Assembly: GCA_947306845.1 (NCBI GenBank)
Contig: CAMZHP010000052.1
Location: 1 to 14,281 of the forward strand
Source: an uncultured Prevotellaceae bacterium
GTDB taxonomy: Bacteria > Bacteroidota > Bacteroidia > Bacteroidales > Bacteroidaceae
DNA length: 14,281 nucleotides
Direction of reading: 5' to 3'
The translations under genes and the position numbers were made by a program. Of this stretch, positions 1-8,480 are shown one piece after another. The notes under the pieces are model-generated. The model saw only the letters and a program-made list of their open reading frames with translations. It did not search any database and was not told the origin of the DNA. The stretch's first letter is position 1. The number at the start of each line of letters is the position of its first letter.

Positions 1-1
1 C

Positions 2-892
2 TTCGATGATGAAGTCCCACATTTCCTCGTAGGTCTCAGCAGCAGCCTTGTTAGGATGACTTATTTCCCGTCATTGCTTATCCTTACCATTATTACCGAT
101 TTTACTCCCGACGCTGACAAGACCTCCTCTTGGAGTGGTTGGTGGTTGGCCGTTCCTGTCCTAGCCATTATCTATGGCGCCGTCCTCTGGGTAATCAGAC
201 AAATTGAGCCTTACGAACCTGAGACAGCCAGCAAAGGACTGATGTCGCGCACCACATGGGTTAACCTACTGACCATGAGTGTCATGTTCATCACAGTGGG
301 CATATTCAGCAATGGTGATGAGGCCTTTCACTATCGAATGAGAATGGAACAACTCATCCTCCACGAGAAAGTTGATGATGCACTCAAAGTAGGTAAGCGT
401 TCCCTGGCTACCAGCCCCTCGCTGACCATGCTGAGAGCATACGCCTTATCCCAGCAAGGTCTCTTGGGAGAACGTTTTTTCCAATATCCTGTGCCTGAAG
501 GGATAGAGCAATTGGCCAATGACAGTATCTCGATGCAGGCCATTCTCATTCCCGACACCCTGATTAGAATAATTACAGAAACGCCACGCTCACGGGTGGA
601 CTACAAACTGATCAACCTGCTTCTCGACAAAGACCTCAACACTTTTGCCTCACTGGCCACAAAAGTTTATCCCGACTCTGTCATGCCAAAACACTATGCT
701 GAGGCACTGGCATATTATCATTATTATTCGGGACAACCCAAGGAAGAATCATCCGACCGTGTGACAGAGACTGATTTCAATGATTTTAGGAAAATGGAAA
801 AAGAATATCACGGAAAAGAGTTGCGAAACCAACTCCGTCGGACATTTGGTAATACATATTGGTATTATTATAAATATGGTGGCAGTAATTGA
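2..892 (+). CDS. Bacteroidetes membrane protein of unknown function, 3' part (possibly DUF6057-like)
   Basis: The frame is open from base 2 to the TGA at 890-892, and codons before the ATG at 56 read through to the window edge, so this is the C-terminal part of a longer protein and that ATG need not be the start. About 297 residues are visible. Counting from the ATG at 56, hydrophobic segments at about residues 28-47 (rich in W, L, V, A, I) and 66-85 look like membrane helices. The rest is soluble, mostly helical and TPR-like in feel (about 90-140), ending in a Tyr-rich tail. The pattern of N-terminal helices followed by a long soluble domain reminds me of Bacteroidetes DUF6057 proteins; that is memory, not a search, and no function can be given. 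It lies on the same strand upstream of groES but is separated by about 105 bases containing a promoter-like site, so it is probably a separate unit. Confidence 0.7.
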   Translation, partial: FDDEVPHFLVGLSSSLVRMTYFPSLLILTIITDFTPDADKTSSWSGWWLAVPVLAIIYGAVLWVIRQIEPYEPETASKGLMSRTTWVNLLTMSVMFITVGIFSNGDEAFHYRMRMEQLILHEKVDDALKVGKRSLATSPSLTMLRAYALSQQGLLGERFFQYPVPEGIEQLANDSISMQAILIPDTLIRIITETPRSRVDYKLINLLLDKDLNTFASLATKVYPDSVMPKHYAEALAYYHYYSGQPKEESSDRVTETDFNDFRKMEKEYHGKELRNQLRRTFGNTYWYYYKYGGSN

Positions 893-909
893 CAAATGTG
901 ACATTTTTT
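891..909 (+). terminator. Possible weak terminator after the DUF6057-like gene
   Basis: A 5-bp stem (AAATG at 894-898 with CATTT at 902-906, 3-base loop) begins just after the stop codon and runs into a stretch of T ending at 909. The stem is short and AT-rich, so this is only a weak candidate. Confidence 0.25.
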
Positions 910-935
910 GTTCAATTCTGATTCAAAAAACCACT

Positions 936-952
936 TTGGCACAGTTTTCGCT
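936..952 (+). promoter_or_regulatory. Candidate sigma-54 (-24/-12) promoter of groES-groEL
   Basis: The sequence TTGGCACAGTTTTCGCT has the GG of the -24 element at 938-939 and the GC of the -12 element at 950-951, exactly ten bases apart. Against the sigma-54 consensus YTGGCACGRNNNTTGCW it differs only at two positions (A for G at 943, C for T at 949). Transcription would start near 962-964, giving a leader of about 35 bases to the groES ATG. A competing reading is a poor sigma-A type promoter, TTTG at 907-910 and a -7 at 931-938 that lacks the TA. No CIRCE operator is visible. Confidence 0.5.
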
Positions 953-997
953 ATTTGGAAGGCAGAATTGATAAATACTTTTTAAAAATCAACAATT

Positions 998-1267
998 ATG
1001 AACATTCAACCATTAGCAGACAGGGTGTTGGTGCTGCCCGCACCCGCAGAAGAGAAAGTTGGCGGTATCATCATTCCCGACACAGCAAAAGAGAAACCGC
1101 TTCAAGGAAAAGTGATTGCTGCCGGTAAAGGCACAAAAGATGAGGAAATGATTCTCAAAGCAGGCGATCAGGTACTTTATGGCAAATATGCTGGTACAGA
1201 AGTAGAGTTTGAGGGTGAGAAGTATCTGATTATGCGTCAGAGTGATGTTCTCGCCATCATAGGATAA
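998..1267 (+). CDS. groES: Co-chaperonin GroES (Cpn10)
   Basis: This 89-residue protein is the lid of the GroEL folding chamber; in the cytoplasm seven subunits cap the GroEL ring and close the folding cage. It opens with the family pattern [10 protein letters not shown] (residues 5-14). The mobile loop that docks on GroEL is at about 16-34, containing [13 protein letters not shown] with the hydrophobic III tripeptide. The family's GxVIAAGxG segment follows at about 37-45, and it ends at the usual VLAIIG. The length is slightly below the usual 95-97 residues. The start is preceded by an A/T-rich leader without a Shine-Dalgarno. groEL begins 27 bases downstream, the usual operon order. Expression is probably driven from the sigma-54-like site at 936-952. 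Confidence 0.97.
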   Translation: MNIQPLADRVLVLPAPAEEKVGGIIIPDTAKEKPLQGKVIAAGKGTKDEEMILKAGDQVLYGKYAGTEVEFEGEKYLIMRQSDVLAIIG

Positions 1268-2926
<1,659 letters not shown>

Positions 2927-2950
2927 AATGTCATATACAGTTGACAAAAC

Positions 2951-2985
2951 GAGGGGGGAATCAAGACGTTCCCCCTTCAATTTTG
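2951..2985 (+). terminator. Intrinsic terminator of groESL
   Basis: A 10-bp stem pairs 2951-2960 with 2969-2978. Its core is GGGGGAA/TTCCCCC, with one G-T pair, and the loop is the 8 bases 2961-2968. A short AATTTTG tail follows. It lies 24 bases after the groEL stop. Confidence 0.8.
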
Positions 2986-3025
2986 TAAAAATATACAATT
3001 TTTTAATTTATTTTTGTACCAATTA

Positions 3026-3057
3026 TTTGGAGATATTAGGGTAAAGCAATACCTTTG
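3026..3057 (+). promoter_or_regulatory. Strong Bacteroidetes-type promoter in the groEL-rhaB gap
   Basis: TTTG at 3026-3029 (-33) is followed after exactly 20 bases by TACCTTTG at 3050-3057, a perfect match to the TAnnTTTG -7 element. Transcription should start near 3062-3065. No start codon or ORF follows, so the product appears to be non-coding. Confidence 0.7.
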
Positions 3058-3062
3058 CAATC

Positions 3063-3172
3063 CAAATAGAGTAAATTTATTTATAAGATATTTTTTTGAT
3101 TTGTTTTAGTAGATTAGTTTTTAAGTAGTTTGTTTTTTGAAAATCGGTTGTCGTGAGACATCCGATTTTTTT
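3063..3172 (+). ncRNA. Candidate small RNA (about 110 nt) between groEL and rhaB
   Basis: A near-perfect promoter at 3026-3057 and a strong intrinsic terminator at 3140-3172 bracket about 110 bases containing no ATG, so the predicted transcript is non-coding. The 5' part (about 3063-3139) is strongly U-rich with very little G or C and shows no obvious stable fold. The 3' end is a long hairpin with a GTGA tetraloop and a run of seven T. This is the layout of a free-standing small RNA. It could instead be an attenuated leader for rhaB, but rhaB starts 212 bases further on with its own promoter-like site. I do not recognise an Rfam family. The start is estimated from the promoter and may be off by several bases. 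Confidence 0.5.
3140..3172 (+). terminator. Strong intrinsic terminator of the candidate small RNA
   Basis: Bases 3140-3152 pair with 3157-3169 in 12 of 13 positions. The only mismatch is T3148 against T3161. The loop is GTGA (3153-3156), and seven T run from 3166 to 3172. Confidence 0.85.
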
Positions 3173-3180
3173 GTGATTTA

Positions 3181-3229
3181 GAGTGAAGAGTGAAGAATGA
3201 AGAGTGAAGAATGAAGAGTGAAGAATGAA
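3181..3229. repeat. Tandem 7-bp repeat, seven units of GAGTGAA / GAATGAA
   Basis: Seven consecutive 7-base units fill 3181-3229 in the order GAGTGAA, GAGTGAA, GAATGAA, GAGTGAA, GAATGAA, GAGTGAA, GAATGAA. The last six form three exact copies of a 14-base unit. The array sits directly after the small-RNA terminator and ends about 100 bases before the rhaB promoter. Short arrays like this are known to me from intergenic DNA of Prevotella and Bacteroides. Copy number may vary between strains. No dyad symmetry or coding role is apparent. Confidence 0.9.
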
Positions 3230-3329
3230 AAACGATAGTGACTATGTTTGGGGGCCTATGTTCTTTGTATCTCTTTTGTTGTTTTTCCCTCTGTTGCAAA
3301 ACTTTTAGGACTAAAATCAAATAATTGGG

Positions 3330-3358
3330 TTGGCATTGAGGAAAAATAGGTATTTTTG
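3330..3358 (+). promoter_or_regulatory. Candidate promoter of the rhaB-rhaA-permease operon
   Basis: TTG at 3330-3332 is followed after 18 bases by TATTTTTG at 3351-3358, matching TAnnTTTG. Transcription would start near 3364, giving a leader of only about 20 bases to the rhaB ATG. The binding site of the AraC-type regulator was not identified but is expected just upstream. Confidence 0.5.
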
Positions 3359-3384
3359 CACACAAATGGAAAATACATCGAATC

Positions 3385-4866
3385 ATGGAAAATAAGCAAT
3401 TCTTTTTTGCCGTTGATTTGGGAGCCACCAGCGGCCGAACAATCGTAGGCACTCTTGATCAAGGAAAAATCTCTTTGGAGGAAATTACCCGTTTCGACAA
3501 CAACCTTATCCAGACCGGTGGACATTTCTACTGGGATGTGTATGCGCTGTATGATGAAATCATCAATGGGCTCAAAATTGTAGCCCAGCGAGAGATTCCC
3601 ATCACATCCATCGGAATAGACACATGGGGTGTGGACTTCGTCTGCATTGGCGATGATGATGCCATCCTTCGCAACCCTCTTTCATACCGCGATCCCCATA
3701 CTTTTGGCAAGATGGAGGCTTTTTTTGAGAAATGTGTGGACAGGAAAAAAGTATATGATATTACAGGCATTCAGTTCATGAATTTCAACTCATTATTCCA
3801 ACTCTATGCCATGAGAGAGAACGGCGACACTGCACTGAAGAACGCTTCAAAAATACTTTTTGTCCCCGACTGCCTGAGTTACATGCTCACAGGCAAGCAA
3901 GTATGCGAGTACACCATTGCGTCAACCTCGCAGTTGCTTGATCCCCGGACGAAAGAACTCGACCGTGACTTGTTGGCTAGTGTGGGACTTTCCCGTGAAT
4001 TATTTGGAGAAATGATCAATCCTTCCCAAGTCATAGGCACATTGACCGAAGAAGTGCAATCGATGACCGGAATTGGTGCCATACCTGTCGTAGCTGTGGC
4101 AGGACATGACACCGCCAGTGCAGTGGCTGCTGTGCCAGCACGTGATGAGCATTTTGCCTATTTGAGCAGTGGCACCTGGAGTTTGATGGGAATTGAGACC
4201 AAGGATGCTGTCATCAACGATCGCAGTTACGACCTCAATTTCACCAATGAAGGGGGAGTAGAGGGAACGACACGTTTCTTGAAAAACATCTGTGGTATGT
4301 GGCTGTATGAGCGGTGCCGCAAGGAATGGACCGATGCGCCCAAGTCACATAAAGAGCTTCAGGCAGAAGCTATGAAGGTCACTCCTTTCCAAAGTCTGAT
4401 CAACCCTGATGACCAAATCTTTGCCAACCCCGCCTCCATGGTGGATGCCATTCAAGACTACTGCAAGGGCACTGGCCAGCATGTACCTGAGGGCTATGCA
4501 GAAATCTGCCGCTGCATCTTCGACAGTCTGGCACTGCGATACAAGCAAGTATTTAAATGGCTGAAGGAGTTTGCCGCCTTCCCCATCAACACACTGCACA
4601 TTATAGGTGGAGGCTCACTCAACGAATACCTCGACCAATTCACGGCCAACTCCACGGGCATTGAGGTATGGGCAGGGCCTCAGGAATGCACAGCCATCGG
4701 CAACATCATGTTACAGGCTAAAGCATGCGGCATCGTGGATGATATCTGGCAGATGCGTGGTATCATCGCCAATAGCATAGAGATGAAGCGTTTCGTCCCA
4801 CAGGACAAGGAAATGTGGGATAACGCTTACCAACAATATCTTGAAGTCACAGGACAAAAGGAATAA
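3385..4866 (+). CDS. rhaB: L-rhamnulokinase
   Basis: This 493-residue FGGY-family kinase phosphorylates L-rhamnulose to L-rhamnulose-1-phosphate with ATP, the second step of rhamnose breakdown in the cytoplasm. The N-terminal FGGY domain opens with AVDLGATSGR (9-18) and has GIDTWGVDF at 77-85. The C-terminal domain contains AGHDTASA (239-246; D242 is the expected catalytic base), the nucleotide-binding SSGTWSLMG (261-269) and GGGS (408-411). The length is normal for RhaB. The identity is backed by the next gene, rhamnose isomerase, 29 bases downstream, and by the aldolase and regulator across the convergent junction. Bacteroides calls this enzyme RhaK. The start is the first ATG after the promoter-like site and gives the full N-terminal motif. 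Confidence 0.95.
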   Translation: MENKQFFFAVDLGATSGRTIVGTLDQGKISLEEITRFDNNLIQTGGHFYWDVYALYDEIINGLKIVAQREIPITSIGIDTWGVDFVCIGDDDAILRNPLSYRDPHTFGKMEAFFEKCVDRKKVYDITGIQFMNFNSLFQLYAMRENGDTALKNASKILFVPDCLSYMLTGKQVCEYTIASTSQLLDPRTKELDRDLLASVGLSRELFGEMINPSQVIGTLTEEVQSMTGIGAIPVVAVAGHDTASAVAAVPARDEHFAYLSSGTWSLMGIETKDAVINDRSYDLNFTNEGGVEGTTRFLKNICGMWLYERCRKEWTDAPKSHKELQAEAMKVTPFQSLINPDDQIFANPASMVDAIQDYCKGTGQHVPEGYAEICRCIFDSLALRYKQVFKWLKEFAAFPINTLHIIGGGSLNEYLDQFTANSTGIEVWAGPQECTAIGNIMLQAKACGIVDDIWQMRGIIANSIEMKRFVPQDKEMWDNAYQQYLEVTGQKE

Positions 4867-4895
4867 ACCTAATCATCAATATAAATAAAAAACAA

Positions 4896-6146
4896 ATGAA
4901 ATCAGAACTGATCGAGAAAGCTTATGAAGTGGCGAAGGAACGCTATGCCGCCATTGGTGTCAATACCGACAAGGTGATTGACGAGTTAGAAAAACAGCAA
5001 ATCTCTCTGCACTGCTGGCAGTCAGATGATGTGGTAGGATTTGAACGCAATGAAGCCCTTTCCGGCGGAATCCAAACCACCGGCAACTATCCCGGCCGTG
5101 CCCGCACGATTGACGAGGTGCGCCAGGATATCGAGTTTGTCAAGACGCTTCTTGCTGGCAACCACCGCCTCAACCTCCATGAAATCTACGGAGATTTCGG
5201 AGGCCAGTTTGTTGATCGTGACCAAGTGGAGGTTAAGCACTTCCAAAGTTGGATGGACTGGGCAAAAGAGAACAAAATGATGCTGGACTTCAACTCCACC
5301 TCCTTCTCCCATCCCAAGAGTGGTGACCTTACCCTCTCCAATCCCGACAAGGGCATTCGCGACTTCTGGATAGAGCACACCAAGCGTTGCCGCCGAATCG
5401 CCGATGCTATGGGAAAGGCCCAGGGCGATCCCTGCATCATGAACATCTGGGTACACGATGGCTCCAAAGACATGCCTGTGCAGAGAAAGAAATATCGTGA
5501 GATTCTCGCCGCCTCTCTTGATGAAATCATGGAAGAAAAGCTCGATGGTGTCAAGAACTGCTTCGAAGCCAAACTCTTCGGTATCGGTCTTGAGAGTTAC
5601 ACCGTTGGTTCTCATGATTTCTACACCGCATACTGCGCTACCCGCAAGCAGATGTACACCATCGACACCGGTCACTATGAGCAGACCGAGAATGTGAGCG
5701 ACTTCGTATCCACTCTCCTCATGTACGTGCCTGAGCTGATGCTGCATGTCAGCCGTCCGGTGCGCTGGGACTCAGACCATGTGACCATCATGAACGACCA
5801 GACCCTCGACCTGTTCAAAGAACTGGTTCGCTCCAACGGTCTCCATCGTGCCCATGTCGGCCTTGACTACTTCGATGCCAGCATCAACCGTATCGGTGCT
5901 TACATTGTCGGCGCAAGAGCCACCCAAAAGTGCATTCTGCAGGCACTTCTCGAACCGGTAGCACGACTCCGTGAATTGGAGGACAACGGCCAATACTTTG
6001 AGCGTCTTGCCCTGATGGAGGAAGCCAAGTCGATGCCGTTTGGCGCCGTGTACGACTATTTCAATCTCAAGAACAATGTTCCTGTGGGCGAAGAGTTCAT
6101 CCCTGCCGTCCAGCAGTATGAGAAGGATGTCACCTCGAAACGCTAA
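4896..6146 (+). CDS. rhaA: L-rhamnose isomerase
   Basis: This 416-residue metal-dependent isomerase converts L-rhamnose to L-rhamnulose, the first catabolic step (RhaI in Bacteroides naming). Family motifs visible are CWQSDDVVGFE (40-50), LNLHEIYGD (92-100), DFNSTSFSHP (131-140), IDTGHYEQTE (256-265) and HVSRPVRWDSDHV (284-296). With a constant shift of ten residues, the metal ligands I recall from the E. coli enzyme fall on E224, D257, H284, D292, D294 and D324, so the site looks intact. The length matches the family (about 419 in E. coli). The start is preceded by an A-rich leader without a Shine-Dalgarno. It is 29 bases after rhaB and 20 bases before the permease, clearly in one operon. 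Confidence 0.96.
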   Translation: MKSELIEKAYEVAKERYAAIGVNTDKVIDELEKQQISLHCWQSDDVVGFERNEALSGGIQTTGNYPGRARTIDEVRQDIEFVKTLLAGNHRLNLHEIYGDFGGQFVDRDQVEVKHFQSWMDWAKENKMMLDFNSTSFSHPKSGDLTLSNPDKGIRDFWIEHTKRCRRIADAMGKAQGDPCIMNIWVHDGSKDMPVQRKKYREILAASLDEIMEEKLDGVKNCFEAKLFGIGLESYTVGSHDFYTAYCATRKQMYTIDTGHYEQTENVSDFVSTLLMYVPELMLHVSRPVRWDSDHVTIMNDQTLDLFKELVRSNGLHRAHVGLDYFDASINRIGAYIVGARATQKCILQALLEPVARLRELEDNGQYFERLALMEEAKSMPFGAVYDYFNLKNNVPVGEEFIPAVQQYEKDVTSKR

Positions 6147-6166
6147 CCCAGAAATCCCTATTCATC

Positions 6167-7516
6167 ATGTCAAACAGCAAAGGAAGTCTGCGGAGCACGA
6201 TTGCCGTGTCGCTCACCAATTACCTGGATGCCGGGGCCATCGTGGCAGGTGCCAGCGGACTCACGTTATGGAAGAACTACCTTGGACTCTCTGAGGTGCA
6301 TTTAGGTTGGCTCAACTTCATCAGCGCCAACTGCTTGGGAGCAGCCATCGGAGCCATCATCGGAGGTTTCCTGGCCGATAAGTACGGACGTAAGTTCATT
6401 TACACTTACAACCTGCTTGTCTACATGCTTGGAGTGGCACTCGTCATCTGCAGTGTCAATTTCCCCATGTTGCTCTGCGGCTTTCTTGTCACAGGAATCT
6501 CTGTGGGAATAGGTGTTCCTGCATCATGGACGTATATTTCTGAAAGTTCAGAGGTCAACAACCGCGGACGCAACATTTGCATTTCCCAGATGTCATGGGG
6601 TTTCGGTCCTATGGTCATCCTGCTTTTGGGCATGCTGTTCGCCCCCGGCGGCTATCTCTTCGGATGGGTAGAAGGAATCGCCCACGCTGTCGGTGGTGAT
6701 GCGCTCACTCAAGAATCCGTCAATGTGTTCAGTTCGCGCATCGTCTTCTTCTCGCTGTTCATCGTCGCTTTCATTGCATGGAACTTGCAGCGCAAGCTCG
6801 ATGAGAGCAGTGAGTGGAAAGCTGCCAAGGCAGCTGCTAAGGCCAAGGGAGAAGACACCGGATTGCTGCATGCCATCAGTGTGTTGTTCTCCAACAAGAT
6901 TGCCGTTCGCACCGTCATTTTCCTCGCTACCATCTACCTCACATGGAACTTAGTGGCATCAGTGATGGGATTCTTCCAGCCCCATATCTACGAGACAGCA
7001 GGAGGTGTAAGCAATGAGCAAGCCAACTGGATGAACTGCATCCAATGGGCCATCATCGTCGGTGTGACATTCTTTGTATCCAAGCTTATTGACAAGACGA
7101 GCCACAAAGCCATCTACACCTTCGGATTGCTGGTGGCCATCAGTGCCTGGCTCGTCATCGTCACCATAGGCGTCAATGGTAAGGCAGGCCTGTGGCTGTT
7201 TGCCATCCTTTGGGGAATTCAGGGTGGCACCTCACCCCAGATTTTCTATGCATTATGGGGTTCCGAACTGTTCCCGGCCAAATTCCGTGCAGGTGCTCAG
7301 GGTCTGATGTTCTTCATCGTCCGTGGTCTGTCCGCAGTATGGGGACTTATCTTCACCTACATTTACGGTGAGAATGGCGAGGGCTTCACCATCGCAGCAT
7401 ATTGCATGATAGTTCTGTTGCTCATTTCGCTTGTTGTGGGTTATATCGGATGCCCCAACACCCGCGGCAGAACACTTGACAGTATCGCCAAGGAGCGTTA
7501 CGGAGATGTGTACTAA
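6167..7516 (+). CDS. MFS sugar permease, probable L-rhamnose transporter
   Basis: This 449-residue protein has the hydrophobic profile of a 12-helix major facilitator. The loop 2-3 signature is GGFLADKYGRK (66-76). Sugar-porter-like motifs lie in the second half: WGSELFPAKFRAGAQGL (364-380, like the ELFPTxxR motif) and CPNTRGRTLDSI (429-440, like PETKGRTLEEI). A charged, Ala/Lys-rich central loop at about 209-230 separates the two six-helix bundles. Being last in the rhaB-rhaA operon, 20 bases after rhaA, it most likely brings rhamnose across the inner membrane by cation symport; that substrate is inferred from position only. E. coli uses the unrelated RhaT carrier of the DMT superfamily, so this would be a non-homologous replacement. 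A 15-bp terminator follows. Confidence 0.85.
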   Translation: MSNSKGSLRSTIAVSLTNYLDAGAIVAGASGLTLWKNYLGLSEVHLGWLNFISANCLGAAIGAIIGGFLADKYGRKFIYTYNLLVYMLGVALVICSVNFPMLLCGFLVTGISVGIGVPASWTYISESSEVNNRGRNICISQMSWGFGPMVILLLGMLFAPGGYLFGWVEGIAHAVGGDALTQESVNVFSSRIVFFSLFIVAFIAWNLQRKLDESSEWKAAKAAAKAKGEDTGLLHAISVLFSNKIAVRTVIFLATIYLTWNLVASVMGFFQPHIYETAGGVSNEQANWMNCIQWAIIVGVTFFVSKLIDKTSHKAIYTFGLLVAISAWLVIVTIGVNGKAGLWLFAILWGIQGGTSPQIFYALWGSELFPAKFRAGAQGLMFFIVRGLSAVWGLIFTYIYGENGEGFTIAAYCMIVLLLISLVVGYIGCPNTRGRTLDSIAKERYGDVY

Positions 7517-7554
7517 CCACTGCACAGAATTGCCGATATTTAGCCGATTATAAC

Positions 7555-7588
7555 AAAGCAGTCCGTCTGATTCCAGACGGACTGCTTT
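7555..7588. terminator. Hairpin terminator between the convergent rhamnose units (probably bidirectional)
   Basis: A perfect 15-bp stem pairs 7555-7569 with 7574-7588 around the 4-base loop ATTC. It lies 38 bases after the permease stop and 47 bases beyond the end of rhaD on the other strand. Because the stem begins with AAA and ends with TTT it can serve both directions, though the T run is short on each side. Confidence 0.85.
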
Positions 7589-7635
7589 ATTTGCTATTGA
7601 TACAAAAGGTTGTTGAGGACAAACTTGCAAATGAT

Positions 7636-8445
7636 TTATTTCGGCAGGTTGAATGCCACTGTCATCTCTTTCATCTGCTCCTGGGTCATGCCATCAGGAA
7701 TAAAGCCCATGCAGCGGGCGTTGATGTATATCTTCGCACTTTTCGACAATACGTCAATTTGGTCGAACGCATCCATCACATCCAAACCCTGTGCGAAAAC
7801 GCCGTGCTTCTCCCACAGCACCACATCATAGTCATCAAGTTCTTTCAGCGTGGCATCAGCCAACTCCACGCTGCCCGGCAATGTATAGGGAATGATGCCA
7901 AGGCCTAACGGACAGAAAGCCTTTGTCTCCGGAATCATACTCCAGAGGATGTTGGTCAGCACGTCTTTCTTCAAGAATTCCTTGTTATGGCTCATGGCCA
8001 CCAGTTCTATGGGATGGGTGTGGACGGTAGCTGTGTAAGCCGAACCCTTCTCTATGAGATGATTATGCACTGTCAGGTGCGAAGGCAGTTCGCTGGTAGG
8101 CTGCACCAATTCATCTGCAATAATCACATAGCTGGCGCAATCGTCAAGGATGCGGATCACACTGCCGTTGCTCATGGGCCAACGTGCGAGGTCGCGCATC
8201 CGCTTTCCAGTTCCCTTGCAATAGAAATAGCATCCTTTCAGGTATGGCAGTGTCACCCCGATTTGTTTCACTTCGCTGATGGCTGGCAGTGCCCTTAACT
8301 CATCGTCCACATACTGGGTGATGTTCACGGTGATGTTGCCTCCGTTGCGCTCAGCCCATCCATTTTGCCACAGATACCCAGCCACTTCGGCAATTTTCTC
8401 AATTTCAGCCCGCAAGTCTGGGCGATTTTCCAAAATACTTTTCAT
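7636..8445 (-). CDS. rhaD: L-rhamnulose-1-phosphate aldolase
   Basis: This class II, zinc-dependent aldolase splits L-rhamnulose-1-phosphate into DHAP and L-lactaldehyde. From the start chosen here it is 269 residues (E. coli RhaD is 274). Visible features are the substrate phosphate-binding ERNGGN (32-37) and KGTGKR (77-82), the expected catalytic Glu at 119 in SELPSHL, and the zinc ligands in HTH (142-144) and H214 in WEKHG. A longer frame from an ATG at 8484 would add 13 residues and overlap the regulator stop by 4 bases. I prefer the Met at 8445 because it gives the family's usual N-terminus (MKSILENRP) after an A-rich leader. It lies downstream of the AraC-type regulator on the same strand. 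No lactaldehyde reductase gene accompanies it, unlike the Bacteroides rhaKIPAO arrangement I recall. Confidence 0.93.
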   Translation of the reverse strand: MKSILENRPDLRAEIEKIAEVAGYLWQNGWAERNGGNITVNITQYVDDELRALPAISEVKQIGVTLPYLKGCYFYCKGTGKRMRDLARWPMSNGSVIRILDDCASYVIIADELVQPTSELPSHLTVHNHLIEKGSAYTATVHTHPIELVAMSHNKEFLKKDVLTNILWSMIPETKAFCPLGLGIIPYTLPGSVELADATLKELDDYDVVLWEKHGVFAQGLDVMDAFDQIDVLSKSAKIYINARCMGFIPDGMTQEQMKEMTVAFNLPK

Positions 8446-8480
8446 AGTTTTCAAATAGTTTATATGTTTTAATAAGCATT

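Noticed and set aside
893..997. CIRCE (HrcA) operator before groES
   Set aside because: No TTAGCACTC-N9-GAGTGCTAA inverted repeat or close variant could be found in the gap.
3181..3229. CRISPR-like array
   Set aside because: Units are 7 bases and directly adjacent with no spacers, so this is a simple tandem repeat.
5022..5747. 241-codon open frame on the minus strand inside rhaA
   Set aside because: It is antisense to the isomerase, with no family match, promoter or leader of its own.
7591..7908. 105-codon plus-strand frame opposite the end of rhaD
   Set aside because: It is antisense to the zinc-binding region of the aldolase and lies just after the shared terminator, with no promoter of its own.
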